From assembly GCF_042680565.1 (NCBI RefSeq), contig NZ_JBHUEJ010000019.1, positions 310,001 to 374,000 of the forward strand: a DNA stretch of 64,000 bases. The letters run 5' to 3'. A program made the translations under genes and the position numbers. How positions within the stretch are numbered: position 1 is the first letter of the stretch; each line of letters starts with the position of its first letter. Below, one piece after another: positions 23,208 through 32,801 of this stretch. Source of the stretch: Ottowia flava (GTDB taxonomy: Bacteria; Pseudomonadota; Gammaproteobacteria; Burkholderiales; Burkholderiaceae_C). The notes beneath the pieces are model-generated. The model saw only the letters and a list, made by a program, of their open reading frames with translations. It made no database searches and was not told where the DNA came from.

Positions 23208-24965
23208 ATGACGCCGAACCAGGCTTCCTCGCTTTGGCAGGACATGATGAGCAAGTTGCCCCAGGGCATGGGTTTTCCCATGGATCAGGGGCTCATCGAA
23301 GGCTGGAAGAACGCGTTCGCGCAGTTCCAGAACATGGATCTCGGCGGCATGAGCCCGCTCGGGCGCGGCCCCACCCCGGTCGATCTTCCCAGCCTGACGT
23401 TCCCGCCCGAGAAGATGCTCGAGCTGCAGCAGAACTACGTGCGCGAAGCCAGCGAGCTGTGGAACCAGACGCTGCAGGCCAACCCGACACTCAAGGACCG
23501 GCGTTTCAAGGGCGAGGCCTGGACCAGCAATCCGCTGTCGTCCTTCACCGCCGCGGTCTACCTGCTCAACGCCCGCACGCTGATGGCCATGGCCGAAGCG
23601 GCCGAGGGCGACGAAAAGAGCCGCCAGCGCGTGCGCTTTGCCGTCGAGCAGTGGGTGGCCGCGGCGTCGCCCAGCAACTTCCTGGCGCTGAACGCCGACG
23701 CGCAGCAAAAAGCCATCGAGACGCAGGGCGAAAGCCTGGCCAAGGGCCTGGCCAACATCCTGCACGACATGCGCCTGGGGCACGTGTCGATGACCGACGA
23801 AAGCGTGTTCGAGGTCGGCAAGAACGTTGCCACCACCGAGGGCGCCGTGGTGTTCGAGAACGAGCTGTTCCAGCTGATCGAATACAAGCCGCTGACCGCC
23901 AAGGTGTACGAAAAACCTTTTCTGCTGGTGCCGCCCTGCATCAACAAGTTCTACATCCTCGACCTGCAGCCTGAAAACTCCTTCATTCGCTACGCCGTCA
24001 GCCAGGGCCACCGCACCTTCGTGGTGAGCTGGCGCAACCCCGACGCGTCAATGGAGAAGTACTCCTGGGACGACTACATCCAGAACGCTGCCATCAAGGC
24101 CATCGAAACGGTGCAGGACGTCACCGGCGCCAAGCAGATCAACGCCCTGGGCTTCTGCGTGGGCGGCACCATCCTGACCACGGCGCTGGCCGTGCTGGCT
24201 GCACGCGGTGAAAAGCCCGTGTCGGCGCTGACCCTGCTGACCACGCTGATCGACTTCCGCGACACCGGCATCCTGGATGTCTTCATCGACGAGAACATGG
24301 TGCGTTTTCGCGAGATGCAGATGGGCGCGGGCGGCATGCTCAAGGGCAACGACCTGGCCAGCACCTTCAGCTTTCTGCGGCCCAACGACCTGGTGTGGAA
24401 CTACGTGGTGGGCAACTACCTCAAGGGCGAAACGCCGCCCGCGTTTGACCTGCTGTACTGGAACAGCGACTCCACCAACCTGCCGGGCCCGTTCTACGCT
24501 TGGTACCTGCGCAACACCTACCTTGAAAACAACCTCGTCAAGCCCGGCAAGGCCACGGTTTGCGGCGAGAAGATCGACCTGCGCAAGCTCGATATCCCGG
24601 TCTACATCTACGGCTCGCGCGAAGACCACATCGTGCCGATCGGCGGCGCCTACGCCTCCACGCAGGTGCTGCCGGGCAAGAAGCGCTTCATGATGGGCGC
24701 GTCCGGCCACATCGCCGGCGTGATCAACCCGCCCGCCGCCAAGAAGCGCAGCCACTGGGTGCGCGACGACGGCAAGTTTCCGGCCGATGTGAACGAATGG
24801 ATCGCCGGCGCCACCGAAACGCCCGGCAGCTGGTGGCCCGACTGGTCCGACTGGCTGGGCGACCACGGCGGCAAGCAGGTGGCCGCGCCCAAGCGCTACG
24901 GCCGCGGCACCGCGTACGAGGCGATCGAGCCCGCACCCGGCAGCTACGTCAAGGCCAAGGCCTGA
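23208..24965 (+). CDS. phaC: Class I poly(R)-hydroxyalkanoate synthase
   Basis: A 585-residue polyester synthase that polymerises (R)-3-hydroxybutyryl-CoA at the granule surface. The lipase-like box is GFCVGG with the nucleophilic cysteine near residue 320; the catalytic aspartate is in YGSREDHIVP and the histidine in GASGHIAGVINPP. Length fits class I. ATG 23208 follows AGGAGA by six bases; upstream in-frame codons are not conserved. It heads the phaC-phaA-cupin-phaB cluster, which supplies its own substrate from acetyl-CoA. Confidence 0.96.
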   Translation: MTPNQASSLWQDMMSKLPQGMGFPMDQGLIEGWKNAFAQFQNMDLGGMSPLGRGPTPVDLPSLTFPPEKMLELQQNYVREASELWNQTLQANPTLKDRRFKGEAWTSNPLSSFTAAVYLLNARTLMAMAEAAEGDEKSRQRVRFAVEQWVAAASPSNFLALNADAQQKAIETQGESLAKGLANILHDMRLGHVSMTDESVFEVGKNVATTEGAVVFENELFQLIEYKPLTAKVYEKPFLLVPPCINKFYILDLQPENSFIRYAVSQGHRTFVVSWRNPDASMEKYSWDDYIQNAAIKAIETVQDVTGAKQINALGFCVGGTILTTALAVLAARGEKPVSALTLLTTLIDFRDTGILDVFIDENMVRFREMQMGAGGMLKGNDLASTFSFLRPNDLVWNYVVGNYLKGETPPAFDLLYWNSDSTNLPGPFYAWYLRNTYLENNLVKPGKATVCGEKIDLRKLDIPVYIYGSREDHIVPIGGAYASTQVLPGKKRFMMGASGHIAGVINPPAAKKRSHWVRDDGKFPADVNEWIAGATETPGSWWPDWSDWLGDHGGKQVAAPKRYGRGTAYEAIEPAPGSYVKAKA

Positions 24966-24977
24966 TTTTCAGATTCA

Positions 24978-25030
24978 GCATCAAAACAGCGGCTAGCGCT
25001 ACAGGGACAAGCGCGAGCAGCTATCGAAAG
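24978..25030 (+). repeat. Dispersed hairpin repeat, copy 6 (divergent)
   Basis: GCTAGCGCTACAGGGACAAG then CGCGAGCAGCTATCGAAAG. It is the most divergent copy and lies between phaC and phaA. Confidence 0.6.
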
Positions 25031-25041
25031 GAGAGCGTTCC

Positions 25042-26222
<1,181 letters not shown>

Positions 26223-26223
<1 letters not shown>

Positions 26224-26588
26224 TGGCTGCGGCAGCGATCAACCTGCAGGACAAGCTCGGCCGCTTTGCCGAGCACTGGTCGCCGCGGGTGATCGCCGAG
26301 ATGAACGACTACCAGTTCAAGCTCGTCAAGATCCAAGGCGAATTCGTGTGGCACAGCCACGCGGACACCGACGAGGTGTTCATCGTCGTCGACGGCGCGC
26401 TGGAACTGCAGTTTCGCGACCGGACCGTTCCGCTCGCGCAGGGCGAGCTGTGCGTGGTGCCCAAGGGCGTTGAGCACCGGCCCGTGGCGGCGCAGGAATG
26501 CGCGGTGATGCTGGTCGAGCCGCGTGGCGTGGTGAACACCGGGGCCGCTGGCGGCGCCTACACCGCGCCGAACGACGTCTGGGTTTGA
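26223..26588 (+). CDS. Cupin domain protein within the pha operon
   Basis: A 121-residue single-domain cupin. Metal-binding motif 1 is GEFVWHSHADTDEVFIVVDG (HxHx4E pattern, residues 39-58) and motif 2 is PKGVEHRPVA. It starts within the phaA stop (TGATG, one-base overlap), so translation is coupled. Cupins of this size may be sugar isomerase-like, dioxygenases or sensors; no substrate can be named. Its place between phaA and phaB is not standard and suggests a link with polymer or acetoacetate metabolism, which is inference. Confidence 0.88.
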
Positions 26589-26664
26589 GCAGGGGTTTGC
26601 ACGGGAGGGTCGGCGTGCCTAAATTTCCGACAGTTTTTTTCGCAGTCCATTGAGGAGACAGTAA

Positions 26665-27402
26665 ATGAGTCAGAAAGTAGCGTACGTGACCGGCGGCATG
26701 GGTGGCATCGGCACCGCGATCTGCCAGCGCCTGCACAAGGAAGGTTTCAAAGTCATCGCTGGCTGCGGCCCGACGCGCGACTTCCAGAAGTGGCTGGACG
26801 AGCAGAAGGCGCTGGGCTACACGTTCTACGCAAGCGTGGGCAACGTGAGCGACTGGCAGTCCACCGCCGACGCCTTCGCCAAGGCCAAGGCCGACCACGG
26901 CCCGATCGACGTGCTGGTCAACAACGCCGGCATCACGCGCGACCGCATGTTCCTGAAGATGACCCGCGAAGACTGGGACGCGGTGATCGACACCAACCTG
27001 ACCAGCATGTTCAACGTGACCAAGCAGGTCGTGCCCGATATGGCCGAGCGCGGTTTTGGCCGCATCATCCAGATCAGTTCGGTCAACGGTGAAAAAGGCC
27101 AGGCCGGGCAGACCAACTACTCGGCCGCCAAGGCCGGCATGCACGGTTTTGCCATGGCGCTGGCGCAGGAGCTGGCCGGCAAGGGCGTTACCGTGAACAC
27201 GGTCAGCCCCGGCTACATCGGCACCGACATGGTCAAGGCCATCCGTCCCGACGTGCTGGAAAAGATCGTCGGCACCATCCCGGTCAAGCGCCTGGGCACC
27301 CCAGACGAAATCGGCTCTATCGTCGCCTGGCTGGCCGGCGACGACGCGGGTTTCACCACCGGCGCCAACTTCTCCTGCAACGGCGGCCTGCACATGGGCT
27401 GA
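26665..27402 (+). CDS. phaB: Acetoacetyl-CoA reductase, NADPH-dependent
   Basis: A 245-residue short-chain dehydrogenase. The cofactor motif is TGGMGGIGTAICQRL at residues 10-24, NNAG follows near 87, the catalytic Tyr-x3-Lys is YSAAKAG near 150 and PGYIGTDMV is the usual PhaB loop. It reduces acetoacetyl-CoA to (R)-3-hydroxybutyryl-CoA for PhaC. AGGAGA precedes ATG 26665. A UUCG-loop terminator closes the operon; no phaR regulator gene follows within it. Confidence 0.96.
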   Translation: MSQKVAYVTGGMGGIGTAICQRLHKEGFKVIAGCGPTRDFQKWLDEQKALGYTFYASVGNVSDWQSTADAFAKAKADHGPIDVLVNNAGITRDRMFLKMTREDWDAVIDTNLTSMFNVTKQVVPDMAERGFGRIIQISSVNGEKGQAGQTNYSAAKAGMHGFAMALAQELAGKGVTVNTVSPGYIGTDMVKAIRPDVLEKIVGTIPVKRLGTPDEIGSIVAWLAGDDAGFTTGANFSCNGGLHMG

Positions 27403-27425
27403 TCGCGCCGGAGTCGGACGCACCA

Positions 27426-27452
27426 AACCCCGCTTCGGCGGGGTTTTTTTGT
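27426..27452 (+). terminator. Rho-independent terminator of the pha operon
   Basis: AACCCCGC and GCGGGGTT close on a TTCG tetraloop (27426-27445), followed by a T tract. Confidence 0.92.
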
Positions 27453-27521
27453 GGGTGGGCCCTGGTGATTTGCTCCCGATTTGCGGCGGCTTCGGATGGT
27501 GGGCAGTGCACGCCAGCGGAT

Positions 27522-27824
27522 TCACGGGTGCTTTGCCTGCCAATTCGCATAGGCCTGCGGCATGCACACGGCGCAAGGCCGGTACCCCGCCGCAATGGCC
27601 GTGGCCTCATCGGCAAAGAACACACGCTGCGGGACGTAGCCGCCGCGCACGATCGCCTGCAAGGCCGATCGGCAGTTGAGCTGCCCGTAGATGCGCCCAC
27701 GCCGGTGGCCGCCCAGGGCGCCGGGCGTCGCACTGGCGTACGACTGCCCGTCGGGGCCCATCAGGGTCCAAGTGCGCGTGCCAAAAAGGGTCGGCCCTGA
27801 CGGATCTGCACTACACGGCGCCAT
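27522..27824 (-). CDS. Small Ada-type metal-binding domain protein
   Basis: A 100-residue protein that resembles a free-standing Ada N-terminal zinc domain. The C-terminal half has YGQLNCRSALQ, then VFFADEATAIAAGYRPCAVC, giving three cysteines in the Ada-like order. ATG 27824 is chosen over a GTG at 27848. It overlaps the 3' end of the preceding oxygenase-like gene by 14 bases, so it belongs to the ada operon. The function is unknown; a DNA-binding or alkyl-accepting role is only suggested by the domain and the neighbours. Confidence 0.8.
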   Translation of the reverse strand: MAPCSADPSGPTLFGTRTWTLMGPDGQSYASATPGALGGHRRGRIYGQLNCRSALQAIVRGGYVPQRVFFADEATAIAAGYRPCAVCMPQAYANWQAKHP

Positions 27825-28506
27825 GAAACGACAGCGAGAGCCCCACACGCTGCCCGCTGCGCACGCGCGCGATCGCGTGGCGGACGTTCACGCGGTAGAT
27901 GCCCTGGCGGCCGCGCACGGGGCGCGGGCCGGTGCAGATGATGGCGGCGTCGCCAAACTGCAGCGGCACCACGCTCGGGCGCGACTGCATCCGCGGTCGT
28001 TGCTCCACCAGAACGAAAGCGCCGCCGGTGAAGTCCGCATCGGGTGCCGACAGGAGGCCGACGACCTGCAGCGGAAACACGAGCGTGCCCGCTGTGTCCT
28101 GGCGCAGCGCAACCTCGGCCCCGGCGTTCAGCCGACTGACCAGGCTGAGCGGGGTGTTCTGACCCGCCGCCCGATTGAGCGTGTCGAAGTCGGTCAGCTC
28201 TGGCGGGAAATGCGCCGGCTCGCCCAAGGCCTGGGCCCACCGGTTGGCAATGGGCGCCAGGCGGCGGTACAAGGCGTGGCGCCACATGGCGAAGGCCGGT
28301 GGCAGCGGGCCGTTGGGTAGATCGTTCGATTCGTGGGCGGCTTGCCAAGGGGCCACAGCCGACCCGAACAGACCTGGCAACAGCGCGTACCCGTTCTGGC
28401 TCAACTGAGCATCGATGGCCGCCGCATCCCAGGCGCCCGGCGCCGCGCGGTGCGAGGCCACGGTGTTGGCGTCGATTCGGGTCGAGGTATCCCCAGCCGC
28501 GCTCAT
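27811..28506 (-). CDS. 2OG-Fe(II) oxygenase-like protein with altered iron site
   Basis: A 231-residue protein clearly homologous to the oxygenase encoded at 30278: both share FPLQ, LLSAP, DF-GG-FV and a C-terminal VRH or MRH segment. The normal iron motif HxD (HQD in the neighbour) is here RQD (Arg135-x-Asp137), while the distal histidine (His210) is kept. It may therefore be catalytically inactive or unusual. Its start overlaps the ada stop by four bases (ATGA), so it is the second gene of the ada operon. The family occurs beside ada genes, which suggests a part in alkylation repair; direct evidence is lacking. Confidence 0.8.
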   Translation of the reverse strand: MSAAGDTSTRIDANTVASHRAAPGAWDAAAIDAQLSQNGYALLPGLFGSAVAPWQAAHESNDLPNGPLPPAFAMWRHALYRRLAPIANRWAQALGEPAHFPPELTDFDTLNRAAGQNTPLSLVSRLNAGAEVALRQDTAGTLVFPLQVVGLLSAPDADFTGGAFVLVEQRPRMQSRPSVVPLQFGDAAIICTGPRPVRGRQGIYRVNVRHAIARVRSGQRVGLSLSFHGAV

Positions 28507-29576
28507 GCCGTCGCCTCGCGCCGCAGCAGTTCGCGCTTGCGCGCCACGCCCCAGCGATAGCCCGAGATGTCGCCGTCGCGCCGCACCACGCGGTGACAGG
28601 GGATGGCGACCGCCAGCGCGTTGGCGCCGCAAGCCTGCGCCACCGCGCGCACCGCCTTGGGCGCGCCGATGCGCTCAGCGATCTCGGCGTAGCTGGCGGT
28701 GCTGCCGGGCGGGATGCTGCCCAGCGCCTGCCACACGCGCTGCTGGAAGGCCGTGCCGCGCACGTCCAGCGGCAGGTTGAGCCCCAGGTGCGGCGCTTCG
28801 ATGAAACCGACCACCTGCGCCACCAGCTTCTCGAACTCGGCGTTGCCGCCGACCAGCTCGGCTTTGGGGAACTGGTCCTGCAGATCGCGCAGCAGCTGGT
28901 CCGGCTCGTCGCCCAGCAGGATGGCGCACAGGCCCAGCTGGCTTTGCGCCACCAGGATCGCGCCCAGCGCACAATCGCCCAGCGCGAACCGGATCACCGC
29001 GCCCGCACCGCCGGCTTGGTAAGCGCGCGGCAGCATGCCCAGCATCTGGTCGGCACCGGCGTAAAAGCGGCTGTTGGAGCCAAAGCCCGCACCGTAGATC
29101 GCGTCCGTCACCGTGCCTGCGCACTGTTGCAAAGCGTCGCGCAGGCGCTGCGCGCGCTGCGCTGCGGCGTAGGCCTTGGGGGTCATCCCCGTCTCGGCCT
29201 TGAACACGCGGTGAAAGTGGTGGGGGCTCATGCCGGCGTGGGTGGCGAGGGCGTCCAACGTGGGCGCCGTCTCCGCGCTGTTGATCTGGCGGCAAGCCTC
29301 GGCCACCAGGGCGGCGCGCTCGCTGGCCGCGGCGGTGCGGTCGGCGCAGGCGCGGCGGCTGGCGCGGTAGCCCGCGGCTTCGGCGGCGGCCGGCGTGTCA
29401 AAAAACTCGACGTTGTCGCGCCTTGGCAAACGGCCGTTGGCGCTGGGGCGGCAGTACACGCCGGTGGTGCGCACGGCGTAGACAAAGGCGCCGTCGGCGG
29501 CGGCATCGCGCGTGGCGATGGCCTGCCAGCGGGCGTCGTCGCTGCGGTAAGGCGTTGAGGTGGTGGACGAGGTCAT
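28503..29576 (-). CDS. ada: Ada: AraC-type regulator/O6-methylguanine-DNA methyltransferase
   Basis: A 357-residue three-part protein. Residues 10-80 are the Ada metal-binding/phosphotriester domain; residues 95-185 an AraC-type helix-turn-helix (LDALATHAGMSPHHFHRVF); residues 195-350 the methyltransferase with active site IPCHRVV. In E. coli Ada four cysteines bind zinc in the first domain. Here only the methyl-accepting one is retained (Cys42, YCRPS); the others read Ala46, Ser73 and Ala76, with a displaced Cys77. The methyltransferase site is intact. Two copies of a 13-bp box lie upstream of ATG 29576. It probably regulates its own operon and the adjacent one. Confidence 0.9.
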   Translation of the reverse strand: MTSSTTSTPYRSDDARWQAIATRDAAADGAFVYAVRTTGVYCRPSANGRLPRRDNVEFFDTPAAAEAAGYRASRRACADRTAAASERAALVAEACRQINSAETAPTLDALATHAGMSPHHFHRVFKAETGMTPKAYAAAQRAQRLRDALQQCAGTVTDAIYGAGFGSNSRFYAGADQMLGMLPRAYQAGGAGAVIRFALGDCALGAILVAQSQLGLCAILLGDEPDQLLRDLQDQFPKAELVGGNAEFEKLVAQVVGFIEAPHLGLNLPLDVRGTAFQQRVWQALGSIPPGSTASYAEIAERIGAPKAVRAVAQACGANALAVAIPCHRVVRRDGDISGYRWGVARKRELLRREATA

Positions 29577-29616
29577 GGTGAGGCTCGCAAGCGGAGAAGA
29601 ATCGAATGAGGTGTTC

Positions 29617-29665
29617 AGCGTAAGACGAAATTCAATCGCAAGCATTCCGTTTCTTGCGATTGAAT
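29617..29665 (-). promoter_or_regulatory. Ada operator (inverted pair of 13-bp boxes) and -10-like hexamer
   Basis: ATTCAATCGCAAG at 29630-29642 and its perfect complement at 29653-29665 form an inverted repeat with a ten-base spacer. Read toward ada, the box at 29653-29665 is followed after exactly 30 bases by TACGCT (29622-29617). The second operon has the same box and the same 30-base distance to TAGAGT, which supports a shared Ada-responsive promoter. Confidence 0.75.
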
Positions 29666-29698
29666 CAAATTGGCGCCCGCGCGGGCGGGATCGGTCGG

Positions 29699-30243
29699 TC
29701 AAAACCCCGGCAGCGTGGCGGTCAGCGGCGCCTCCGCCAAAGCGTGTTCGTGCGCCAGCAACCAGCGTTTGCGCACCAGGCTCCAGGCGTAGCCGCGCAG
29801 GCTGCCGTCGCTGCAACCACCCGATGGCAGGGGATGATCAGCGCGATCGGGTTGGCCGCGTTGGCGGCGCCCACGTCGATGGCGGCGCGCGGATCTTGCA
29901 GGCCGAGCGAGCGCGCCAGTTGCCCGTACGACACCGTGCGCCCAGCGGGGATGCGCCGCAGCGCCGCCCAGACCTGCTCCTGCAGCGCGTCGCCTTGGGT
30001 GCGCACCGGTAGGGCGTCCAGCGCAGCCCAGTCGCCGTCAAAGTAGCGGGCGAGCGCGTCGGACACCGATGCGGGCGCAGGCCCCGCACGCAGGCCGCCT
30101 TGCGCCGCGCCAAAACCCATGCGCCGGCGCGCGGGCGACAGACCTTCGGTGAAGTCCAGTGCGTGCACGCGGCCTTGGGCGTCGATCACCAGGCGCAGCG
30201 GGCCCTGGGGCGAATCCAATTGGCTGAGGATGAGGGTGTTCAT
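29699..30243 (-). pseudogene. ogt: Methylated-DNA-protein cysteine methyltransferase, frameshifted
   Basis: The N-terminal 145 or so residues match Ogt: YGQLARSLGLQDP, AANAANPIALIIPCHRVV with the active-site cysteine. Directly after VV the normal frame is lost. Adding one base at about 29812-29814 restores the expected sequence (GSDGSLRGYAWSLVRKRWLL) and a stop at 29699, for 181 residues; without it the frame runs to a stop at 29722 with an unrelated cysteine-rich tail. So this is a one-base deletion or a sequencing error. The gene lies 34 bases after the 2OG oxygenase gene in the second Ada-box operon. Confidence 0.8.
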
Positions 30244-30277
30244 GGTTGGCTCCTTGAAGCAAAGCTGGGGCGCGCCA

Positions 30278-30997
30278 TCAGCGCGCGTCGTGAAAGATCA
30301 CGCCGACGGTGTGGCGCTGCCCTTGTCGCACCGCGCTGACGCCGTGGCGCATCTGCGCCCGCCGCCAGCCACCGCGCCGGCTGGGCACGGGCCGTTCGTT
30401 GACGGTGAAGACCACGCCGTCGCCTTGGCGCAGCGGCACCACGTCGGCGCGTTGGCCGTCGCTGGTGCGTTCGGTCATGACGAATTCGCCACCGCTGAAG
30501 TCGCGCCCGGGCGCCGACAGCAGGATGGCCAGTTGCAGCGGAAAGACGTGTTCGCCATACAAGTCCTGGTGCAGGCAGTTGTGGTCGCCCGCGCTGTAGC
30601 GCAGCAGCAGCGGCGTCGGCCGCGTTTGCCCGGCCCCATGGCAGCGCGCCAGGAATTCGGGCAACTCGGCCGGGTAGCGCGTGGGTGAGCCCAGGCGCGC
30701 CTGCCACGCGTTGGCGATGCGCGCCAACGGCGGGTACAGCGCGTGGCGCAGCCCTTCGATCAACGGCGGCAGCGGGTAGGCGAAGTACTGGTATTCGCCG
30801 CGCCCGAAGCCGTGCCGCGCCATCACGATGCGGCTGCGAAAGTGACGTGGCGCGTCGTACAGGCCGGCCAGGGTGGCGCAGTCGCAGGGCGGCAGCAGGC
30901 CGGGCAGGGTGGCCCAGCCTTCGGCGTCCAGGGTTTCAGCCAGGCGACATTCGTCCCAGACGGGGGCGGTTTTCTCAAGTGGGGGTGCGGTCGGCAT
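30278..30997 (-). CDS. 2OG-Fe(II) oxygenase, ada-associated
   Basis: A 239-residue double-stranded beta-helix oxygenase. The iron triad is complete: HQD (His143, Asp145) and His218 in QMRHGVSAV, with the 2-oxoglutarate-binding arginine probably at RQGQRHTVG. Genes of this family lie near ada in many proteobacteria and the protein is often annotated simply as 2OG-Fe(II) oxygenase; AlkB-like DNA dealkylation is possible but unproven, and the sequence is not a clear AlkB. It is the first gene of the operon with ogt and is preceded by the same box as ada. Confidence 0.88.
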   Translation of the reverse strand: MPTAPPLEKTAPVWDECRLAETLDAEGWATLPGLLPPCDCATLAGLYDAPRHFRSRIVMARHGFGRGEYQYFAYPLPPLIEGLRHALYPPLARIANAWQARLGSPTRYPAELPEFLARCHGAGQTRPTPLLLRYSAGDHNCLHQDLYGEHVFPLQLAILLSAPGRDFSGGEFVMTERTSDGQRADVVPLRQGDGVVFTVNERPVPSRRGGWRRAQMRHGVSAVRQGQRHTVGVIFHDAR

Positions 30998-31031
30998 GGG
31001 AGGTCAGCGGTGGGTTGAAGGCCATGACCGC

Positions 31032-31080
31032 ACTCTAGGCACCGATCCCCGCCGGCGCATCCTCATCCTTGCGATTGAAT
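31032..31080 (-). promoter_or_regulatory. Ada box and -10-like hexamer of the oxygenase-ogt operon
   Basis: On the minus strand ATTCAATCGCAAG (31080-31068) is followed after 30 bases by TAGAGT (31037-31032), 34 bases before the ATG at 30997. Box and spacing equal those upstream of ada. Confidence 0.7.
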
Positions 31081-31159
31081 TCGACCCACGCGATCACCAG
31101 CGCCAAGGCTTCCGGCTGCACGTCAGGCGCCTGTCGGACCCCCGCGGGATAATCGCGCC

Positions 31160-32185
31160 ATGTCCCCCACGCCCGGTTCGACCGCCACCGCGTCCGATGT
31201 CAGCCCCTGGCGCCTGTCTGTCGCGCCGATGCTCGACTGGACCGATCGCCACTGCCGTTACTTCCACCGCCTGTTGACGCGCCGCACGCTGCTGTACACC
31301 GAGATGGTGAACGCCGGCGGCATCTTGTACGGTGGGACCGAGCGGCACCTGCGCTTCAACGCCGAAGAGCACCCGGTTGCGCTGCAGCTGGGCGGCAGCG
31401 AGCCCGATCGGCTGGCCGCGGCCGCGCGCCTGGCCGAAGAGTGGGGATACGACGAGGTCAACCTGAACTGCGGCTGTCCCAGCGAGCGGGTGCAGCGCGG
31501 CGCATTCGGCGCCTGCCTGATGGCCGAGCCGCAGCTGGTGGCCGATGGCGTCAAGGCCATGCTGGACGTGGTCAGCGTGCCCGTCACCGTCAAGCACCGC
31601 ATCGGCATCGACAAGGAAGAAAGCTACGGCTTCGTGCGCGACTTCGTTGGCGCCGTGGCCGACGCGGGCTGCCAAGTCTTCATCGTCCACGCCCGCAACG
31701 CCTGGCTGAAAGGCCTGAGCCCCAAGGAAAACCGCGAGATCCCGCCGCTGCGCTACCCGCTGGTGCACCGCCTGAAACAGGACTTTCCGCAGCTGACCAT
31801 CGCCATCAACGGCGGCGTGACCACCGATGAGCAGATCGCCGAACAGCTGCAGCATGTCGACGGCGTGATGCTGGGGCGCGAGGCCTACCACCGCCCCTGG
31901 TTGATGACCGGCTGGGACGCGCGCTTTTTTGGCGACGCGCCGCGCGCGCTCGACCCTGACGAGGTGGAAGCGGCGATGGTCGATTACATGGCGCGCGAAG
32001 CGGCGCTGCACGGCACCGGCTGGTACGCCATCGCGCGCCACATGCTGGGCCTGCACCACGGGCGGCGCGGCGCCCGCCTGTGGCGCCAGGTCTGGAGCGA
32101 CCACAAGCTCAAGGACCTGCCCGCGCGCGACGTGTGGGCGCGCGCCAGGGCGCACCTGACGGAAGCCGCCCCGGAACCGGCCTGA
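31160..32185 (+). CDS. dusA: tRNA-dihydrouridine(20/20a) synthase
   Basis: A 341-residue FMN enzyme reducing uridine in the D-loop of tRNA. FMN-barrel motifs include VAPMLDWTDRHCRYFHRLL near residue 21 and the DusA hallmark VNLNCGCPSERVQRGAFGAC near 103-122 with the catalytic cysteine in the second half; VKHRIGID and NGGV follow. The subfamily is A by the GCPSERVQ and LSPKENREIPPLRY elements. It is divergent from the oxygenase-ogt operon and shares the intergenic region that holds the Ada box. Confidence 0.94.
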   Translation: MSPTPGSTATASDVSPWRLSVAPMLDWTDRHCRYFHRLLTRRTLLYTEMVNAGGILYGGTERHLRFNAEEHPVALQLGGSEPDRLAAAARLAEEWGYDEVNLNCGCPSERVQRGAFGACLMAEPQLVADGVKAMLDVVSVPVTVKHRIGIDKEESYGFVRDFVGAVADAGCQVFIVHARNAWLKGLSPKENREIPPLRYPLVHRLKQDFPQLTIAINGGVTTDEQIAEQLQHVDGVMLGREAYHRPWLMTGWDARFFGDAPRALDPDEVEAAMVDYMAREAALHGTGWYAIARHMLGLHHGRRGARLWRQVWSDHKLKDLPARDVWARARAHLTEAAPEPA

Positions 32186-32378
32186 GGCAGCGAGAAGTCA
32201 CACCCCTGACGCCCGCCGCCAGCCTGCCGAGGCACCTGGCCTCAGGGCGGTAGGGCTGTCGTGGGCACCGGATGCCGTGGGTCTGGACTGCGGCGCGCAG
32301 CCGGTCATCTCCTACACCGCACGGTGAAGGCTTTGTTAACAATCGATTGCATCTGTACAAAGTCCACCGGAAACCGCC

Positions 32379-32801
32379 ATGTCGCCCGCTGCTCGTCCCA
32401 CTGGTCTGTCGCCACGGTTGGTGCAGGTGTTGGCGATGTTCGTCGACATCGCCGCGGCCCAGGCAGCGGCGCTGGAGGCTGAGGCGGCACCCGGCGTGTG
32501 CTGGGTCAGGGTGGTGAAGCCACAGGCAATCCTGCGTTCGGTGGATGCGCGCGCGACGCACTCGGCCATTGCACCCATTCGCACGCAGGAGCCGGCGTAT
32601 GTCAAGCGCGTGGCCGACCTGGCGCGCGCACAGCGTGCCGGCCTGCTGGTCGACTGTAACGGCGCCGACAGCGCCGCCGTGGTCACTGCGCTGGGCCATA
32701 GCGGCGCCCTGGTTGCGTTTGTCGCGGGCGCGCAGGGCGTGCGCGAGCTCACCTTGGCGCAGTCGGCGCCTGGGGTGACCGAATGGCGGCGTGCGGCCTG
32801 A
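32379..32801 (+). CDS. Hypothetical protein, related to the protein at 33005
   Basis: A 140-residue protein of unknown function. Codon use fits the neighbours. It has no signal peptide or clear membrane segment. It appears distantly related to the next protein: both have an AQAA-rich helix, V-[RE]-x-P-[QE]-A-I, and a later GLLVD or GVLVD strand, followed by a hydrophobic stretch ending in an EL pair. This suggests a tandem duplication. There is no good ribosome binding site at the ATG, so the start is uncertain. Confidence 0.6.
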   Translation: MSPAARPTGLSPRLVQVLAMFVDIAAAQAAALEAEAAPGVCWVRVVKPQAILRSVDARATHSAIAPIRTQEPAYVKRVADLARAQRAGLLVDCNGADSAAVVTALGHSGALVAFVAGAQGVRELTLAQSAPGVTEWRRAA

